From positions 33,476 to 97,475 of the forward strand of contig CAYVBZ010000001.1 in the NCBI GenBank assembly GCA_964449835.1: a stretch of DNA of 64,000 bases. Direction: 5' to 3'. The position numbers and the translations under genes are program-made. Each line of letters opens with the position of its first letter. The first letter of the stretch is position 1. This DNA is from JABDGC01 sp964449835. GTDB taxonomy: Bacteria; Pseudomonadota; Gammaproteobacteria; DSM-16500. The notes under the pieces were generated by a model. That model did not search any database. It was not told the origin of the DNA and saw only the letters and a list, made by a program, of their open reading frames with translations. Below, in pieces: positions 42,804 through 51,957 of the stretch.

Positions 42804-43344
42804 CTACATTATTTATTTTTTCCGCACTATTTGTTTGACGATACTTAAGTTCCTTTTCAGTTTCGTAAACACCGACAATATTTCCAATACAAGCGCTATC
42901 CTTGGAATCAAAATTTTGAATTAAATTAAGGTCTGTAAAAACTTCTTTTGCTGGCTTAATATTATATTGCTTTGAGATGATATTTTGATAAACAAGGAGC
43001 GGCTCTCCATTTTGCTCCGAAATTTTATGGTTTATCAGAATATAAATTTTTTCATATTTCTTCTTAACCATTCTTTTCTGATTTTCCAGCAGCGCTGAAA
43101 CAAGCGAATTGAAGTCTTCTTGTGAAAGCATGGAGCTTGCGTTAGTGCCATTCTCCATTAAAAATTGATATGGCATTCTTTTGATAGGAGGCGTGCATTT
43201 TCCATTAATTCTAAGAATTAAACACAAAAGCCCCTTTTCGGGATCCTCAGAAATTGAATCGATTTTAAGACTTTTTGTTTCAATTTTTGAAATCAGTGAG
43301 TTGATCTTATTGATCAAAACTCCAATTAAGTTATTCCTATCCAT
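42763..43344 (-). CDS. Hypothetical soluble protein
   Basis: A 193-residue AT-rich-coded protein with no recognised domain. It begins MDRNNLIGVLINKINSLIS, contains a mixed alpha/beta centre (GLLCLILRINGKCTPPIKR, YEKIYILINHKISEQNGE) and ends with a polar tail. The ATG at 43344 has CAGGAG upstream. Its 3' end overlaps the transporter gene on the other strand by 41 bp. Confidence 0.5.
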   Translation of the reverse strand: MDRNNLIGVLINKINSLISKIETKSLKIDSISEDPEKGLLCLILRINGKCTPPIKRMPYQFLMENGTNASSMLSQEDFNSLVSALLENQKRMVKKKYEKIYILINHKISEQNGEPLLVYQNIISKQYNIKPAKEVFTDLNLIQNFDSKDSACIGNIVGVYETEKELKYRQTNSAEKINNVVKFDSSASMSQWE

Positions 43345-43489
43345 AACACTCCTGACCCACTTATTCTGGTCTTTCAACCTATATTTGAACTGCTATATCC
43401 TGCCCTGAAACCGTGGAATTTATACCATTGCTTGAAGTTTTTAAAGAAAATATTGCATAATACCAGCCTGAAATGGTTGGAAATACTTT

Positions 43490-44323
43490 ATGCAAACCCA
43501 TGTATACAGAAACCCTGATAAATACAGCAAAAACAATAACTTGCAGTATGGTTTTGCAATGCGTATTCTGTCACAAGCAAATATTTGCCCGAGCGATCGT
43601 ATTTTAGACCTCGGCTGTGGGGACGGGAGAATTACTTGTGAGCTCGCCAAACTCGCCTGTGATGGCTCAGTCATTGGCACTGATATATCAGAGAAAATGA
43701 TTGAACATGCAAATTCCACTTACGCTGCTCAAGGCAACCTTCGCTTCATGGCAATGGATACCAGCAAAAATATTTTTAAACGTCAATTTGATGTTATTAC
43801 GTCGTTTAATAGCTTACATTGGGTAAAAGACCAAAAAAACGCTTTACGTGGGATTACTGAAGCAGCCACCCAAGATGCCAAAATAGTCTTATTGCTCTCA
43901 CACAGAAAATCTTATTACCATTTTACTTTAGACACTTTATGCAGTAGCTCAACATGGAGCACCTATTTTCAAAACTACTCAAACCCTCGATCATTTTTCA
44001 CCAAAGATCAGTATGCAGAACTTCTATCAAGTTCCGGTCTCGGCGTTATATTATTAAAAGAAACAGAAATGATCTACGAATTTTCTTCCATTGCTGAATT
44101 AAAATCCTTTCTATCTGCATCGATGGCCAATATCAAGCAGATCCCAGAACACCTTAAGGAAGATTTTCTTGAGGACTTTTGCGTGGAATTTTTAAATCAG
44201 TCGGGCTGCACAAATACTAGTCGTATTCCTTTAAGTTTTTGGTGCTTAGAAATTTTCGCAAAAAAAGTGTTGGAAAATAAACAAGAACAAAGGCCACCTC
44301 AATCGCTACGTTCAAAATTATAG
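43490..44323 (+). CDS. Class I SAM-dependent methyltransferase
   Basis: A 277-residue enzyme. Motif I is ILDLGCGDGRIT (38-49), the acidic motif II is VIGTDISEKMIEHA, and FDVITSFNSLHWVKD is the post-II segment. This arrangement is that of UbiE/trans-aconitate-type small-molecule methyltransferases. The C-terminal 120 residues give no clue to the substrate. It stands between two opposite-strand genes. A weak GGTTGGAAA serves as the ribosome site. Confidence 0.85.
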   Translation: MQTHVYRNPDKYSKNNNLQYGFAMRILSQANICPSDRILDLGCGDGRITCELAKLACDGSVIGTDISEKMIEHANSTYAAQGNLRFMAMDTSKNIFKRQFDVITSFNSLHWVKDQKNALRGITEAATQDAKIVLLLSHRKSYYHFTLDTLCSSSTWSTYFQNYSNPRSFFTKDQYAELLSSSGLGVILLKETEMIYEFSSIAELKSFLSASMANIKQIPEHLKEDFLEDFCVEFLNQSGCTNTSRIPLSFWCLEIFAKKVLENKQEQRPPQSLRSKL

Positions 44324-44362
44324 AGCCCGCGGCAAGCCGCTGGGTAAATTCTTTAATAAATT

Positions 44363-44590
44363 TCACCACGTTTCATTTTCATCCATTCCGTCTGAAGAGG
44401 CCGCATCAAAGTCAGGATTGATTTCTTTATTTGCTTCACGATAACAAGCCTCCAACTGGGCTTGTTGCAGCAAATAAATGGCGTCTCTTATCACTTCAGA
44501 ACGGGTTTTATAGTGATGCTCTGCTTGATAGCTATCAATAAAATCAAACTGTTGTTGAGGTAATGAAATAGAAAGTTTATATGTATGCAT
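44363..44590 (-). CDS. Ribbon-helix-helix regulator, orphan antitoxin-like
   Basis: A 75-residue protein with the CopG/ParD fold: a beta strand YKLSISLPQQQFDFID followed by helices HHYKTRSEVIRDAIYLLQQA. The acidic tail (PDFDAASSDGMDENETW) resembles the toxin-binding end of RHH antitoxins. No toxin gene follows; the next gene downstream is a convergent methyltransferase. A large inverted repeat upstream is a likely operator. Confidence 0.8.
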   Translation of the reverse strand: MHTYKLSISLPQQQFDFIDSYQAEHHYKTRSEVIRDAIYLLQQAQLEACYREANKEINPDFDAASSDGMDENETW

Positions 44591-44610
44591 ACTGGGCTCT
44601 CATCTTACTT

Positions 44611-44647
44611 ATGGTAGGACAATGTTTCATACCATTTATCCTACCAT
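44611..44647. promoter_or_regulatory. Inverted-repeat operator of the RHH gene
   Basis: ATGGTAGGA (44611-44619) and TCCTACCAT (44639-44647) are exact inverted repeats 19 bp apart, with an extra ATACCAT half site between. They lie 21 bp before the RHH start codon, as expected for autoregulation. Confidence 0.6.
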
Positions 44648-44665
44648 AAAGGGGCCCGCCTCCAA

Positions 44666-45073
44666 TCAATTACTTAAGGTCGCCGTACAACTAGGACAGC
44701 GTGTCGCTTTGAGAGAGATTTTCGAGCAGCAATAGGGACAGTCCTTTTGTGTAGGTTCCTCCTTGCCTTTGGTCACACGATTGATTTGTTTGATGACGAT
44801 GAACATCGCGAAAGCGACGATGATGAAGTTGATGATGGTGTTGATGAAAGCGCCGTAGGAAACGACTACTGCAGCAGAGGTCTCTGTTTTTTCATGAAGG
44901 GTGATGGCCAAGCTCGAGAAATCGACTTTACCGAGAATAAAGCCGATGGGGGGCATGAGGATGTCATTGACAAGAGAAGTCACGACTTTTCCAAATGCTG
45001 CGCCGATGATGATACCAACAGCCATGTCCACAACGTTGCCGCGCATGGCGAACTCTTTAAATTCTTTCCACAT
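44666..45073 (-). CDS. mscL: MscL, large mechanosensitive channel
   Basis: A 135-residue inner-membrane channel that opens on osmotic downshock. The N-terminus FKEFAMRGNVVDMAVGIIIGAAFGKVV and the second helix (INFIIVAFAMFIVIKQINRV) are characteristic, given here as pieces. The C-terminal end CPYCCSKISLKATRCPSCT has two CxxC pairs, a zinc-ribbon-like extension found in some MscL proteins. Confidence 0.96.
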   Translation of the reverse strand: MWKEFKEFAMRGNVVDMAVGIIIGAAFGKVVTSLVNDILMPPIGFILGKVDFSSLAITLHEKTETSAAVVVSYGAFINTIINFIIVAFAMFIVIKQINRVTKGKEEPTQKDCPYCCSKISLKATRCPSCTATLSN

Positions 45074-45157
45074 TATTTTCTCTCCTTGAAAATTGAAAAA
45101 ACATCATTGCAAGCGCAGCTTACTACACCGTCATTGCGAGAATTGTTGCTACAATCA

Positions 45158-46126
45158 TTAAAGCAATTGTTGTAACGCTTCGCTGAGCACTTCTGTTCCT
45201 GCTTCTTTGCGATGTGCATGTTCACTCAAATAACGCCGCCAGCGGTTCGCGCCGCGTTCGCCGCGAAAGAGGCCCAAAATATGGCGGGTCATGCTGGACA
45301 AACGCGTGTTCTTTTTGAGTTGTTCTTTTATGTAAGGTAGAAATTTTTCAATCACTGCAAAACGGGAAGGTGACTGTGTATCGGGTGAATAATATTGTTT
45401 TTGCAACTCGGCCAAAAAATAAGGGTTCGTATAAGCCTCACGGCCAATCATCACACCGTCCACTATCTTCAACTGTGCCGCGACTTCCGCCGCAGTTTTG
45501 ATGCCGCCATTGAGAATGATCGTTAAATGGGGAAAATCTTGTTTAAGTCTTTGGACGGTCTCGTAACGGAGCGGGGGAATTTCCCGGTTTTCCTTGGGGC
45601 TTAAGCCTTTGAGCCAGGCCTTGCGCGCATGAACAATAAAAATTTCGCAACCGGCCTCTGCGACGGTTGTGACAAAGCGGGTTAAATCTTCGTAAGCATC
45701 CAGTTCATCGACACCAATGCGGCATTTGACTGTCACGGGTATTTTGACGGCGGCTTTCATCTGGGAAACGCAGTCCGCTACCAACGCCGGTTCACGCATC
45801 AAACAAGCGCCAAAACGGCCCGACTGCACCCGATCGCTGGGGCAACCGACATTGAGGTTGATTTCATCGTAGCCAAAGTCCTCTCCCAAAACTGCCGCTT
45901 GCGCCAAAAGCCGCGGCCCGCTGCCGCCCACTTGCAAAGCGACGGGGTGTTCCAGTGGATCAAATTGCAGCAGATAGCGCGTATCGCCGTAGACCAAAGC
46001 TTGGGCGGTCAGCATTTCGGTATAGAGCAGAATTTGCGGCGCAATCAAACGCAGAAAATAGCGGTCATGACGGTCTGTCCAGTCCATCATGGGAGCTACA
46101 GAAATACGGCGGTCTATTTCGATCAT
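45158..46126 (-). CDS. dusA: DusA, tRNA-dihydrouridine(20/20a) synthase
   Basis: A 322-residue FMN enzyme. It starts ISVAPMMDWTDRHDRYFLR and has EINLNVGCPSDRVQSGRFG, with the active-site Cys in GCPS, both diagnostic for DusA. VTVKCRIGVDE, FIVHARKAWLKGLSP and IILNGGI line the flavin site. The other Dus enzyme in the window is DusB-like, so this genome has at least two. Confidence 0.95.
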   Translation of the reverse strand: MIEIDRRISVAPMMDWTDRHDRYFLRLIAPQILLYTEMLTAQALVYGDTRYLLQFDPLEHPVALQVGGSGPRLLAQAAVLGEDFGYDEINLNVGCPSDRVQSGRFGACLMREPALVADCVSQMKAAVKIPVTVKCRIGVDELDAYEDLTRFVTTVAEAGCEIFIVHARKAWLKGLSPKENREIPPLRYETVQRLKQDFPHLTIILNGGIKTAAEVAAQLKIVDGVMIGREAYTNPYFLAELQKQYYSPDTQSPSRFAVIEKFLPYIKEQLKKNTRLSSMTRHILGLFRGERGANRWRRYLSEHAHRKEAGTEVLSEALQQLL

Positions 46127-46146
46127 GTTTTACCTAGTTATTGGGG

Positions 46147-46182
46147 CCGTCATTGGGAGCGAAGCCTCACTTGCAATGACGG
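46147..46182. repeat. Short palindromic repeat
   Basis: CCGTCATTG (46147-46155) and CAATGACGG (46174-46182) flank GGAGCGAAGCCTCACTTG. The CGTCATTG-type arm also occurs near 15241-15300 and at 45131-45138, so it is a second small repeat family. Confidence 0.6.
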
Positions 46183-46381
46183 TGCTAAGCTTCGTTTTTT
46201 AATGACGGTTATTTACTTCCAATTTTACTAGGGTTTGGATAATATTCAAGCAAGCTGTAAACGTTAAATGTTGCATAATAATTATGCATATTTTCTTTAA
46301 ATCTCTACTTGCCAAACAATAAAATATATGGTGTAAATGAAGATTAGCTCACAAATAAGTAACCCAAATGAGGAAGTGGAT

Positions 46382-48859
46382 ATGAAGAAACGATCAATCG
46401 AATTGTCTGAGTTTCTTATTGATGAAAGTGGTTCTTTCAGTGATACAGATGAACAGCAACCTCTGTTAGAGTCGAAGGGCAGCGACAGCATCGTCAGCGA
46501 CACTGAATTCAACACCATCGAAATCGACAGCGAAGACGAACTCGAACGTGATGGACAGAGACGACTTCTGTTAAAATCAAAAGATCTCGATGAAAACGGA
46601 AGTTGCGAACTCATTATAACCAATAAGCATCCTCGTGAGCTTCTTAAAAACATCAAAACCGACGCGGCCTATATCCGCAGTAAAGATTCTTTGTACTATT
46701 ACCGTAGTGATTACCGTAAAAAAATAAGTCACCTTTCTGAAGTCCCTTGGGATAAAAAATTTAAGGCCCTATTTGATATTGTCAAAGATTCTTTGTCATA
46801 TAACCGTAAAAAAACAGGTCAACTTTTTAAAGTCCCTTTGGATAACAAATTTAAGGCCCTATTTGATATTGCCTTTAAGGTCCAGGATGTTTTAAATGAC
46901 GGGAAGACCAAAAGTGAGCTACTAACAAAGCAACAGCTTAATCATATTCTGTTTTTAACTGGCAATTTAAGTGCCTGGCAAAAAAAGAATGGCGCACTTT
47001 TGCTCACTGTCTACACCCCTCCTGAAGAAGAAGTTGACTTAAATACTTTGCCAATCACTAGTGCAGCCTATATCCGCTACAATAATGAACTGTGGTATTT
47101 CAAGAAGCATAATTGGCTTGAAAAACGCTTCCATAATTGGCTTGAAAAACGCTTCATGGCAAAAAATTGGCTTGTAAAGCGCTTCATGCCAGAGCCAGAA
47201 CTTCGTAAACTCCAGGTGACTCGTGAAAAGCTGGAAATCTTTGATCGCGTCATGAAAACCACTGCTGCTCCATATCAGTCTCTTTCAGACAGTGGCCTTT
47301 CAAAAATCGAAAAACTGGTTGGCCACAGCCACAAAACCTTCCTGCAAAAAACACTGGCAAATTTTGGTTACTTTTGCTCCGCCTTTTTCGCTCTGGGTTG
47401 CGGCGTTTCAACAGCTGGAACTTTTATCTCCTTAGGTCTTGTAACAGGCGGTTTGGCCTGGGCCTGCGCGGGCGCTCTCTTTTTGGCGGGCACCCTTGTC
47501 AACTGGTGGATTTTTAAGCGCTACGTTCCTAAGGTCCTGATCGATTTATTCGGCAAAGAAAAAATCTTCGTCGACGTAGAGGGAAAACCGCTTTCTGGTC
47601 TAAAAAAATTCGCAATTGGTATTGCCTTAGCGCTTTCCCTGTCAGTAGGCATTACCTTTGCCGCTCTAACTTATACCAACACCTTTACCTTGTCGGTAGC
47701 CCTTCCATTTCTTGCTGTTATCGCGCCTGCGTTTCCCTATATCGCCGTGGGTTTATTTGCGGTCACCTTGGTCAGCATGACTGCTTTGATGTTCATGGAC
47801 ATTCGTCAACTGATCCAAAAGAAAGATGTTTGGGGTGAATGCAAAAAATTCCTCAAAAACATGGTGAGCTTAGATCCTGAGCTTCCTCAAAATAAAGGTA
47901 AAACACGCAGACGAATCTTGGCTGAACGGATTGCAACAGTTGTTTTGACTGCTCTCTTCTTACCTTTGGCCTGCTTTGGGTTGTATATGACCATGAATGC
48001 TTGCGCCCCAGGCGTTAAAGCAATCCTTTTGGAAAAAATCCCAAGCACTTCAATTAAAGTCGCTGAAATTGTCGCGAATGTTATTTCGCTGGGTCTTGCC
48101 TTTGCGGGACAGATTCCTTTTGGCATTCAAACCGCTCTACAAACCGTCAAAAAAATCGTGCAGGCTGCTTCTCAGTGGGTCGCTAATGCTTCTCCTTCTC
48201 GATGGGCCACTAATGCTTCTCAGTGGGTCACTAATCTTTTCAGTAAGAACAAGCATGCGGAAGAACAGCTTATTGTAGAAAAGAAATCCTTTATAAAAAG
48301 AGCCGCCAAGCTTTTCAATGTCACCAAGCTTATTGTCACTAAGCTTATCAATATCACCAAGCTTCCCGATGTCTGTGCGAACGCCATTGGGAATGGTTTA
48401 ATCTCAATGAAAGGCGCAGCAGGCCCAGTCTGGTTCCGAGTCATAGCCTTGCTCGGTGGCACCGGCAACTCTGCTTTTGCCGGTATACCCGCGGTGCTGG
48501 GCTCAGAAGAAGAGGACTTCGCTAAAACACCCAAGCTGCCGGGAAAAAACCAGATTCGCGAAACAGATGAACCTAGATTTAAAAAGCACGAGGGGATTAT
48601 ACCTTGCGATACTAGCCCTTTGAAACCTATAACTCTTAATATATCTAGCACCCTTTTTAACCCTCAGAATGGTGGCCGGGCTGCACTCCTTGAGCTAGAG
48701 GAAAAGGAAGTTGACATTGACCAGGAAAAGCAAGCTGACCAGAAGCTGAGGCGACTCTTCGAGACGACCCCTTCGGGGTCTCCTCAGGGCGAACGGTCTA
48801 GGAAAGGGTCGATGGATGACAATGGCTTTTCCTATGGTATGGCTCCCCGGCGCCGCTAG
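46382..48859 (+). CDS. Large multi-domain membrane protein, unknown
   Basis: An 825-residue protein. The first 90 residues are acidic and Ser-rich. Two related segments follow, beginning AAYIRSKDSLYYYRS (about residue 94) and AAYIRYNNELWYFKK (about residue 229). Within the first, a 30-residue unit ending NKFKALFDI is duplicated (90-bp DNA repeat, 46751 and 46841). NWLEKRF is repeated three times at about 243-268. Hydrophobic helices occupy about 325-380, 410-480, 515-540 and 560-590. The C-terminus is polar and ends APRRR. The ATG at 46382 has GAGGA upstream and is preferred to 46337. It has no signal peptide and no known domain. Confidence 0.65.
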   Translation: MKKRSIELSEFLIDESGSFSDTDEQQPLLESKGSDSIVSDTEFNTIEIDSEDELERDGQRRLLLKSKDLDENGSCELIITNKHPRELLKNIKTDAAYIRSKDSLYYYRSDYRKKISHLSEVPWDKKFKALFDIVKDSLSYNRKKTGQLFKVPLDNKFKALFDIAFKVQDVLNDGKTKSELLTKQQLNHILFLTGNLSAWQKKNGALLLTVYTPPEEEVDLNTLPITSAAYIRYNNELWYFKKHNWLEKRFHNWLEKRFMAKNWLVKRFMPEPELRKLQVTREKLEIFDRVMKTTAAPYQSLSDSGLSKIEKLVGHSHKTFLQKTLANFGYFCSAFFALGCGVSTAGTFISLGLVTGGLAWACAGALFLAGTLVNWWIFKRYVPKVLIDLFGKEKIFVDVEGKPLSGLKKFAIGIALALSLSVGITFAALTYTNTFTLSVALPFLAVIAPAFPYIAVGLFAVTLVSMTALMFMDIRQLIQKKDVWGECKKFLKNMVSLDPELPQNKGKTRRRILAERIATVVLTALFLPLACFGLYMTMNACAPGVKAILLEKIPSTSIKVAEIVANVISLGLAFAGQIPFGIQTALQTVKKIVQAASQWVANASPSRWATNASQWVTNLFSKNKHAEEQLIVEKKSFIKRAAKLFNVTKLIVTKLINITKLPDVCANAIGNGLISMKGAAGPVWFRVIALLGGTGNSAFAGIPAVLGSEEEDFAKTPKLPGKNQIRETDEPRFKKHEGIIPCDTSPLKPITLNISSTLFNPQNGGRAALLELEEKEVDIDQEKQADQKLRRLFETTPSGSPQGERSRKGSMDDNGFSYGMAPRRR

Positions 48860-48940
48860 CAGAACTTGAATATCCCCCTCTCGGCTTAGTTTTTGATATA
48901 ATAAGATTAAATCAAGACTAGGCCAGGGAGGCTCCATTAT

Positions 48941-50041
48941 ATGAAGGTTGCGCTCCACTTCATGCTTGGATTAGCATTTTTTTTGTGCATAAACCTGGGT
49001 TTTGCTTGTACCGACTTCCGGCTGACCGCTAAAGATGGGACTTTTCTAGTCGCCCGCAGTATGGAGTTTGCCTTAGACCTTCATTCCAATCTGCGCAGCT
49101 CCCCCCGTGGACGCAGTTTTCAGACCCTCGCTCCTGACGGCAAAAGTAATGGTCTTTCTTGGAAAGCCAAATATGGCTATGTCTTTCTAGACGCGCTCAA
49201 CTACGATGCCGCGATCGATGGCATGAATGAAAAAGGACTTTCCTTTGAAGCACTCTATTTGCCTGTTTTCGCCCAGTATCAAACCGTTCCGCCTGGACAA
49301 AATCTACAAGCCTTGCCCTATATTCAAATTGGCGATTGGATTCTAGGCAATTTCAAAACCGTGGATGAGGTCCGCACGGCGTTAGCCAACGTTTATGTGT
49401 TTGAAACCAAGATACCCAACTTCAAAGATATGGTGTTTCCCTTACATTTCGGTGTGACCGATGCCTCAGGCCAGAGTCTCATCATTGAGTATGTGAGCGG
49501 CAAGCTTCATGTTTACGATAATAAAATTGGTGTTATGACCAACTCCCCGACCTACGACTGGCACTTGACCAACCTCAACAATTACGTTCATCTTCGTCCC
49601 ATTAATCCTTCCCCGGTCATGGCAGATGGCGTTCAATTCGCTGCGACAGGTCAAGGTTTTGGCATGATCGGCCTGCCGGGAGATATTAGTCCGCCCTCGC
49701 GCTTTGTAAAAATGGCCATCTTGACCAACGTTGTTCTGCCAGCGAAAGACGCAGCAGAGGTCCTTAATTTAGCGCAGCATGTGATGAACAACGTGGATAT
49801 TCCTCTGGGCCTTGCGCGTGAACCGGAAAGCGGTAAGTTCACCAATGAATTAACGCAATGGACCGTTTTTAAGGATTTGACGCATCAGCTATTTTACTAT
49901 CGCACCTATACGAGCATCACCCTGCGCTCTGTTTCACTTGCTAAAGTCGATTTCTCTGAAAATGCGCCCAGACTCAAAATGCCCATTGAAAGCCATGAAC
50001 ACATACTCGATGTCACGGACCAATTTCTAAAATCAAAGTGA
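48941..50041 (+). CDS. Exported Ntn hydrolase, choloylglycine-hydrolase family
   Basis: A 366-residue linear-amide C-N hydrolase. The signal peptide ends at about residue 22 (NLGFA), leaving Cys23 as the N-terminal nucleophile in CTDFRLTAKDG, the normal maturation of this family. LVARSMEF carries the conserved Arg, and IDGMNEKGLSFEALYLP and VMTNSPTYDWHLTNL (with active-site Asn) are further family blocks. Substrates include bile salts, penicillin V and acyl-homoserine lactones; the true one is unclear. It ends 6 bp before the lipid-transport operon and may be part of it. Confidence 0.9.
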   Translation: MKVALHFMLGLAFFLCINLGFACTDFRLTAKDGTFLVARSMEFALDLHSNLRSSPRGRSFQTLAPDGKSNGLSWKAKYGYVFLDALNYDAAIDGMNEKGLSFEALYLPVFAQYQTVPPGQNLQALPYIQIGDWILGNFKTVDEVRTALANVYVFETKIPNFKDMVFPLHFGVTDASGQSLIIEYVSGKLHVYDNKIGVMTNSPTYDWHLTNLNNYVHLRPINPSPVMADGVQFAATGQGFGMIGLPGDISPPSRFVKMAILTNVVLPAKDAAEVLNLAQHVMNNVDIPLGLAREPESGKFTNELTQWTVFKDLTHQLFYYRTYTSITLRSVSLAKVDFSENAPRLKMPIESHEHILDVTDQFLKSK

Positions 50042-50047
50042 GGCCCT

Positions 50048-51166
50048 ATGACGGAGCCTGTTTTTATTCAATTAGATCCTGCGGGCCTGCAAATCAATTG
50101 CCAAGGGGAATGGACTTTGCCCAATCTTGGCAGGCTGCAAGTTGAACTCAAAAAAACAGCCTGGCCCAAGACGGGCAAGCTGCAAGTGAATGGCAGCGCT
50201 ATCTCAAAAATGGACAGCGCCGGGGCATGGTTTGTGATTCAAACAGTCAAAAAATTAGAAAAGCAGGGACTTCAACTCGAGTTAAAGCAATTTTCCGCGC
50301 AACTGCAAAAACTTTTAGACTTTGTCCAAAAAAAAATGGAAGGACTTACTGCGCTTCCTTCCCGTAAAAGCTACGGCCGGCTCAGTCAGCTGGGCCGCTT
50401 GACCATGAAACAAGTACGGGAAACAGTGGATTATTTTGCCTTCGTTGGGAAACTCTTCATTGAGGGCCTAGGACTTTTCTTGCATCCTGCACGTTTACGC
50501 TTCAGTTCAATTGTCAGCACAATTGATAAAACCGGTTACCGCGCTCTTGGAATCATTGCCTTATTATCTTTTATGATCGGTGTGGTCATCGCCTATCAAA
50601 TGGGTTTCCAACTTAAAAATTATGGGGCCAATGTTTTCATTGTTAATTTGCTGGGGCTGTCCATTCTCCGTGAATTCGGTCCCTTGCTCAGTGCCATTAT
50701 GGTGGCAGGACGGACCGGTTCTTCATTCACGGCACAACTCGGCATCATGAAAATCAACCAAGAAATTGACGCGCTCGACACCATGGGTGTTACGCCCGGC
50801 CAACTTCTACTTCTGCCGCGTCTCGCCGGACTTTTTATCGCCTTGCCGCTTTTGACCATGTGGTCGGATATTTGGGGAATCATCGGCGGCATGCTCATGG
50901 CAAATAATATGCTGGGCGTCACGCCTTACGATTTTCTTGATCGCTTTCAACGGGAAATTCCCTTGCGCTCTTTGCTGATTGGTATCGGCAAAGCGCCTGT
51001 CTTTGCTTTGCTGATCGCGAGCATCGGCTGTTTTGAAGGTATTCAAGTTGAAGGCAGCGCAGAAAGTATCGGGACTAAAACAACGCGGTCTGTGGTGCTT
51101 GGCATTTTTTTTATTATTCTTGCCGACGCTTTCTTTTCCGTCATCTTTAGTAAATTAAGGCTCTAA
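50048..51166 (+). CDS. MlaE-type permease with N-terminal STAS domain
   Basis: A 372-residue inner-membrane permease of an MCE-type lipid transporter. Residues 1-100 form a STAS domain (LPNLGRLQVELKKTAW, SKMDSAGAWFVIQTVKKLE), the counterpart of MlaB. Residues about 150-372 are the MlaE permease (FMIGVVIAYQMGFQLKNYGA, REFGPLLSAIMVAGRTGSSF, ALDTMGVTPGQLLLLPR). Joining the STAS part to the permease replaces a separate MlaB. Followed after 2 bp by the ATPase. Confidence 0.92.
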   Translation: MTEPVFIQLDPAGLQINCQGEWTLPNLGRLQVELKKTAWPKTGKLQVNGSAISKMDSAGAWFVIQTVKKLEKQGLQLELKQFSAQLQKLLDFVQKKMEGLTALPSRKSYGRLSQLGRLTMKQVRETVDYFAFVGKLFIEGLGLFLHPARLRFSSIVSTIDKTGYRALGIIALLSFMIGVVIAYQMGFQLKNYGANVFIVNLLGLSILREFGPLLSAIMVAGRTGSSFTAQLGIMKINQEIDALDTMGVTPGQLLLLPRLAGLFIALPLLTMWSDIWGIIGGMLMANNMLGVTPYDFLDRFQREIPLRSLLIGIGKAPVFALLIASIGCFEGIQVEGSAESIGTKTTRSVVLGIFFIILADAFFSVIFSKLRL

Positions 51167-51168
51167 TC

Positions 51169-51939
51169 ATGACCGAACAGCCCATTATTGAAGTAAAGGA
51201 ATTAAGCACCAAGCTCGGGGGGACCTGGGTCAATCAAAATTTAAGTTTGAACGTGGAGCGGGGCGAAGTACTTGGGATTGCAGGCGGTAGTGGTTCGGGA
51301 AAAACGACACTGCTGCGGGAGCTGCTCTCTTTACAAAAACCCAACTCGGGACTGGTCAAAATTTTTGGGACTGAGGTTACAAGGGCTTCCTCTGCAACTT
51401 TGCTGGCACTGCAACGACGTTGGGGCGTATTGTTTCAGCAAAACGCCCTCTTCTCTTCCTTGACGGTCTTAGAAAATGTGTCTTTCCCTCTTAAGGAACA
51501 CACGACTCTCGATAAAAAGACCATTCAAGAATTAGCGCTTTTGAAAATTTTACTTGCTGGTTTGCCGGTTGATGCCGCCATCAAATATCCAGCTGAACTA
51601 AGCGGGGGCATGCAAAAACGCGCCGCTCTCGCGCGCGCTATCGTTTTAGATCCGGAACTGCTTTTTCTGGATGAGCCTACGGCGGGCCTTGATCCCAATA
51701 GCGCAGAAGGCATAGATGATTTAATTCTCAATTTTCAAGCCGCCATGGGGTTGACCATTATCATTATCACGCATGACATGGACACCCTGTGGCGAGTAAC
51801 CAACCGGGTGGCTTTTTTAGGGGAAGGGAAGGTTTTATGTGTGGATGCCATGGCGAAATTAGTCGCGGACCCACATCCTGCGATCCAGCGCTTTTTTAAA
51901 GGACCGCGCGGGCGGACAAGACAAGGAACTTATCAGTAA
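51169..51939 (+). CDS. MlaF-type ATPase of the lipid transporter
   Basis: A 256-residue ABC ATPase. Walker A is GGSGSGKTTL (39-48), the signature is ELSGGMQKRAALARA and Walker B is LLFLDEPTAGLDP, with the H-loop ITHDMDTL. The GGMQKR variant is typical of Mla/Ttg2 ATPases. It powers the STAS-MlaE permease. Confidence 0.93.
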   Translation: MTEQPIIEVKELSTKLGGTWVNQNLSLNVERGEVLGIAGGSGSGKTTLLRELLSLQKPNSGLVKIFGTEVTRASSATLLALQRRWGVLFQQNALFSSLTVLENVSFPLKEHTTLDKKTIQELALLKILLAGLPVDAAIKYPAELSGGMQKRAALARAIVLDPELLFLDEPTAGLDPNSAEGIDDLILNFQAAMGLTIIIITHDMDTLWRVTNRVAFLGEGKVLCVDAMAKLVADPHPAIQRFFKGPRGRTRQGTYQ

Positions 51940-51957
51940 TCACAAAAAGGTGGCAAG

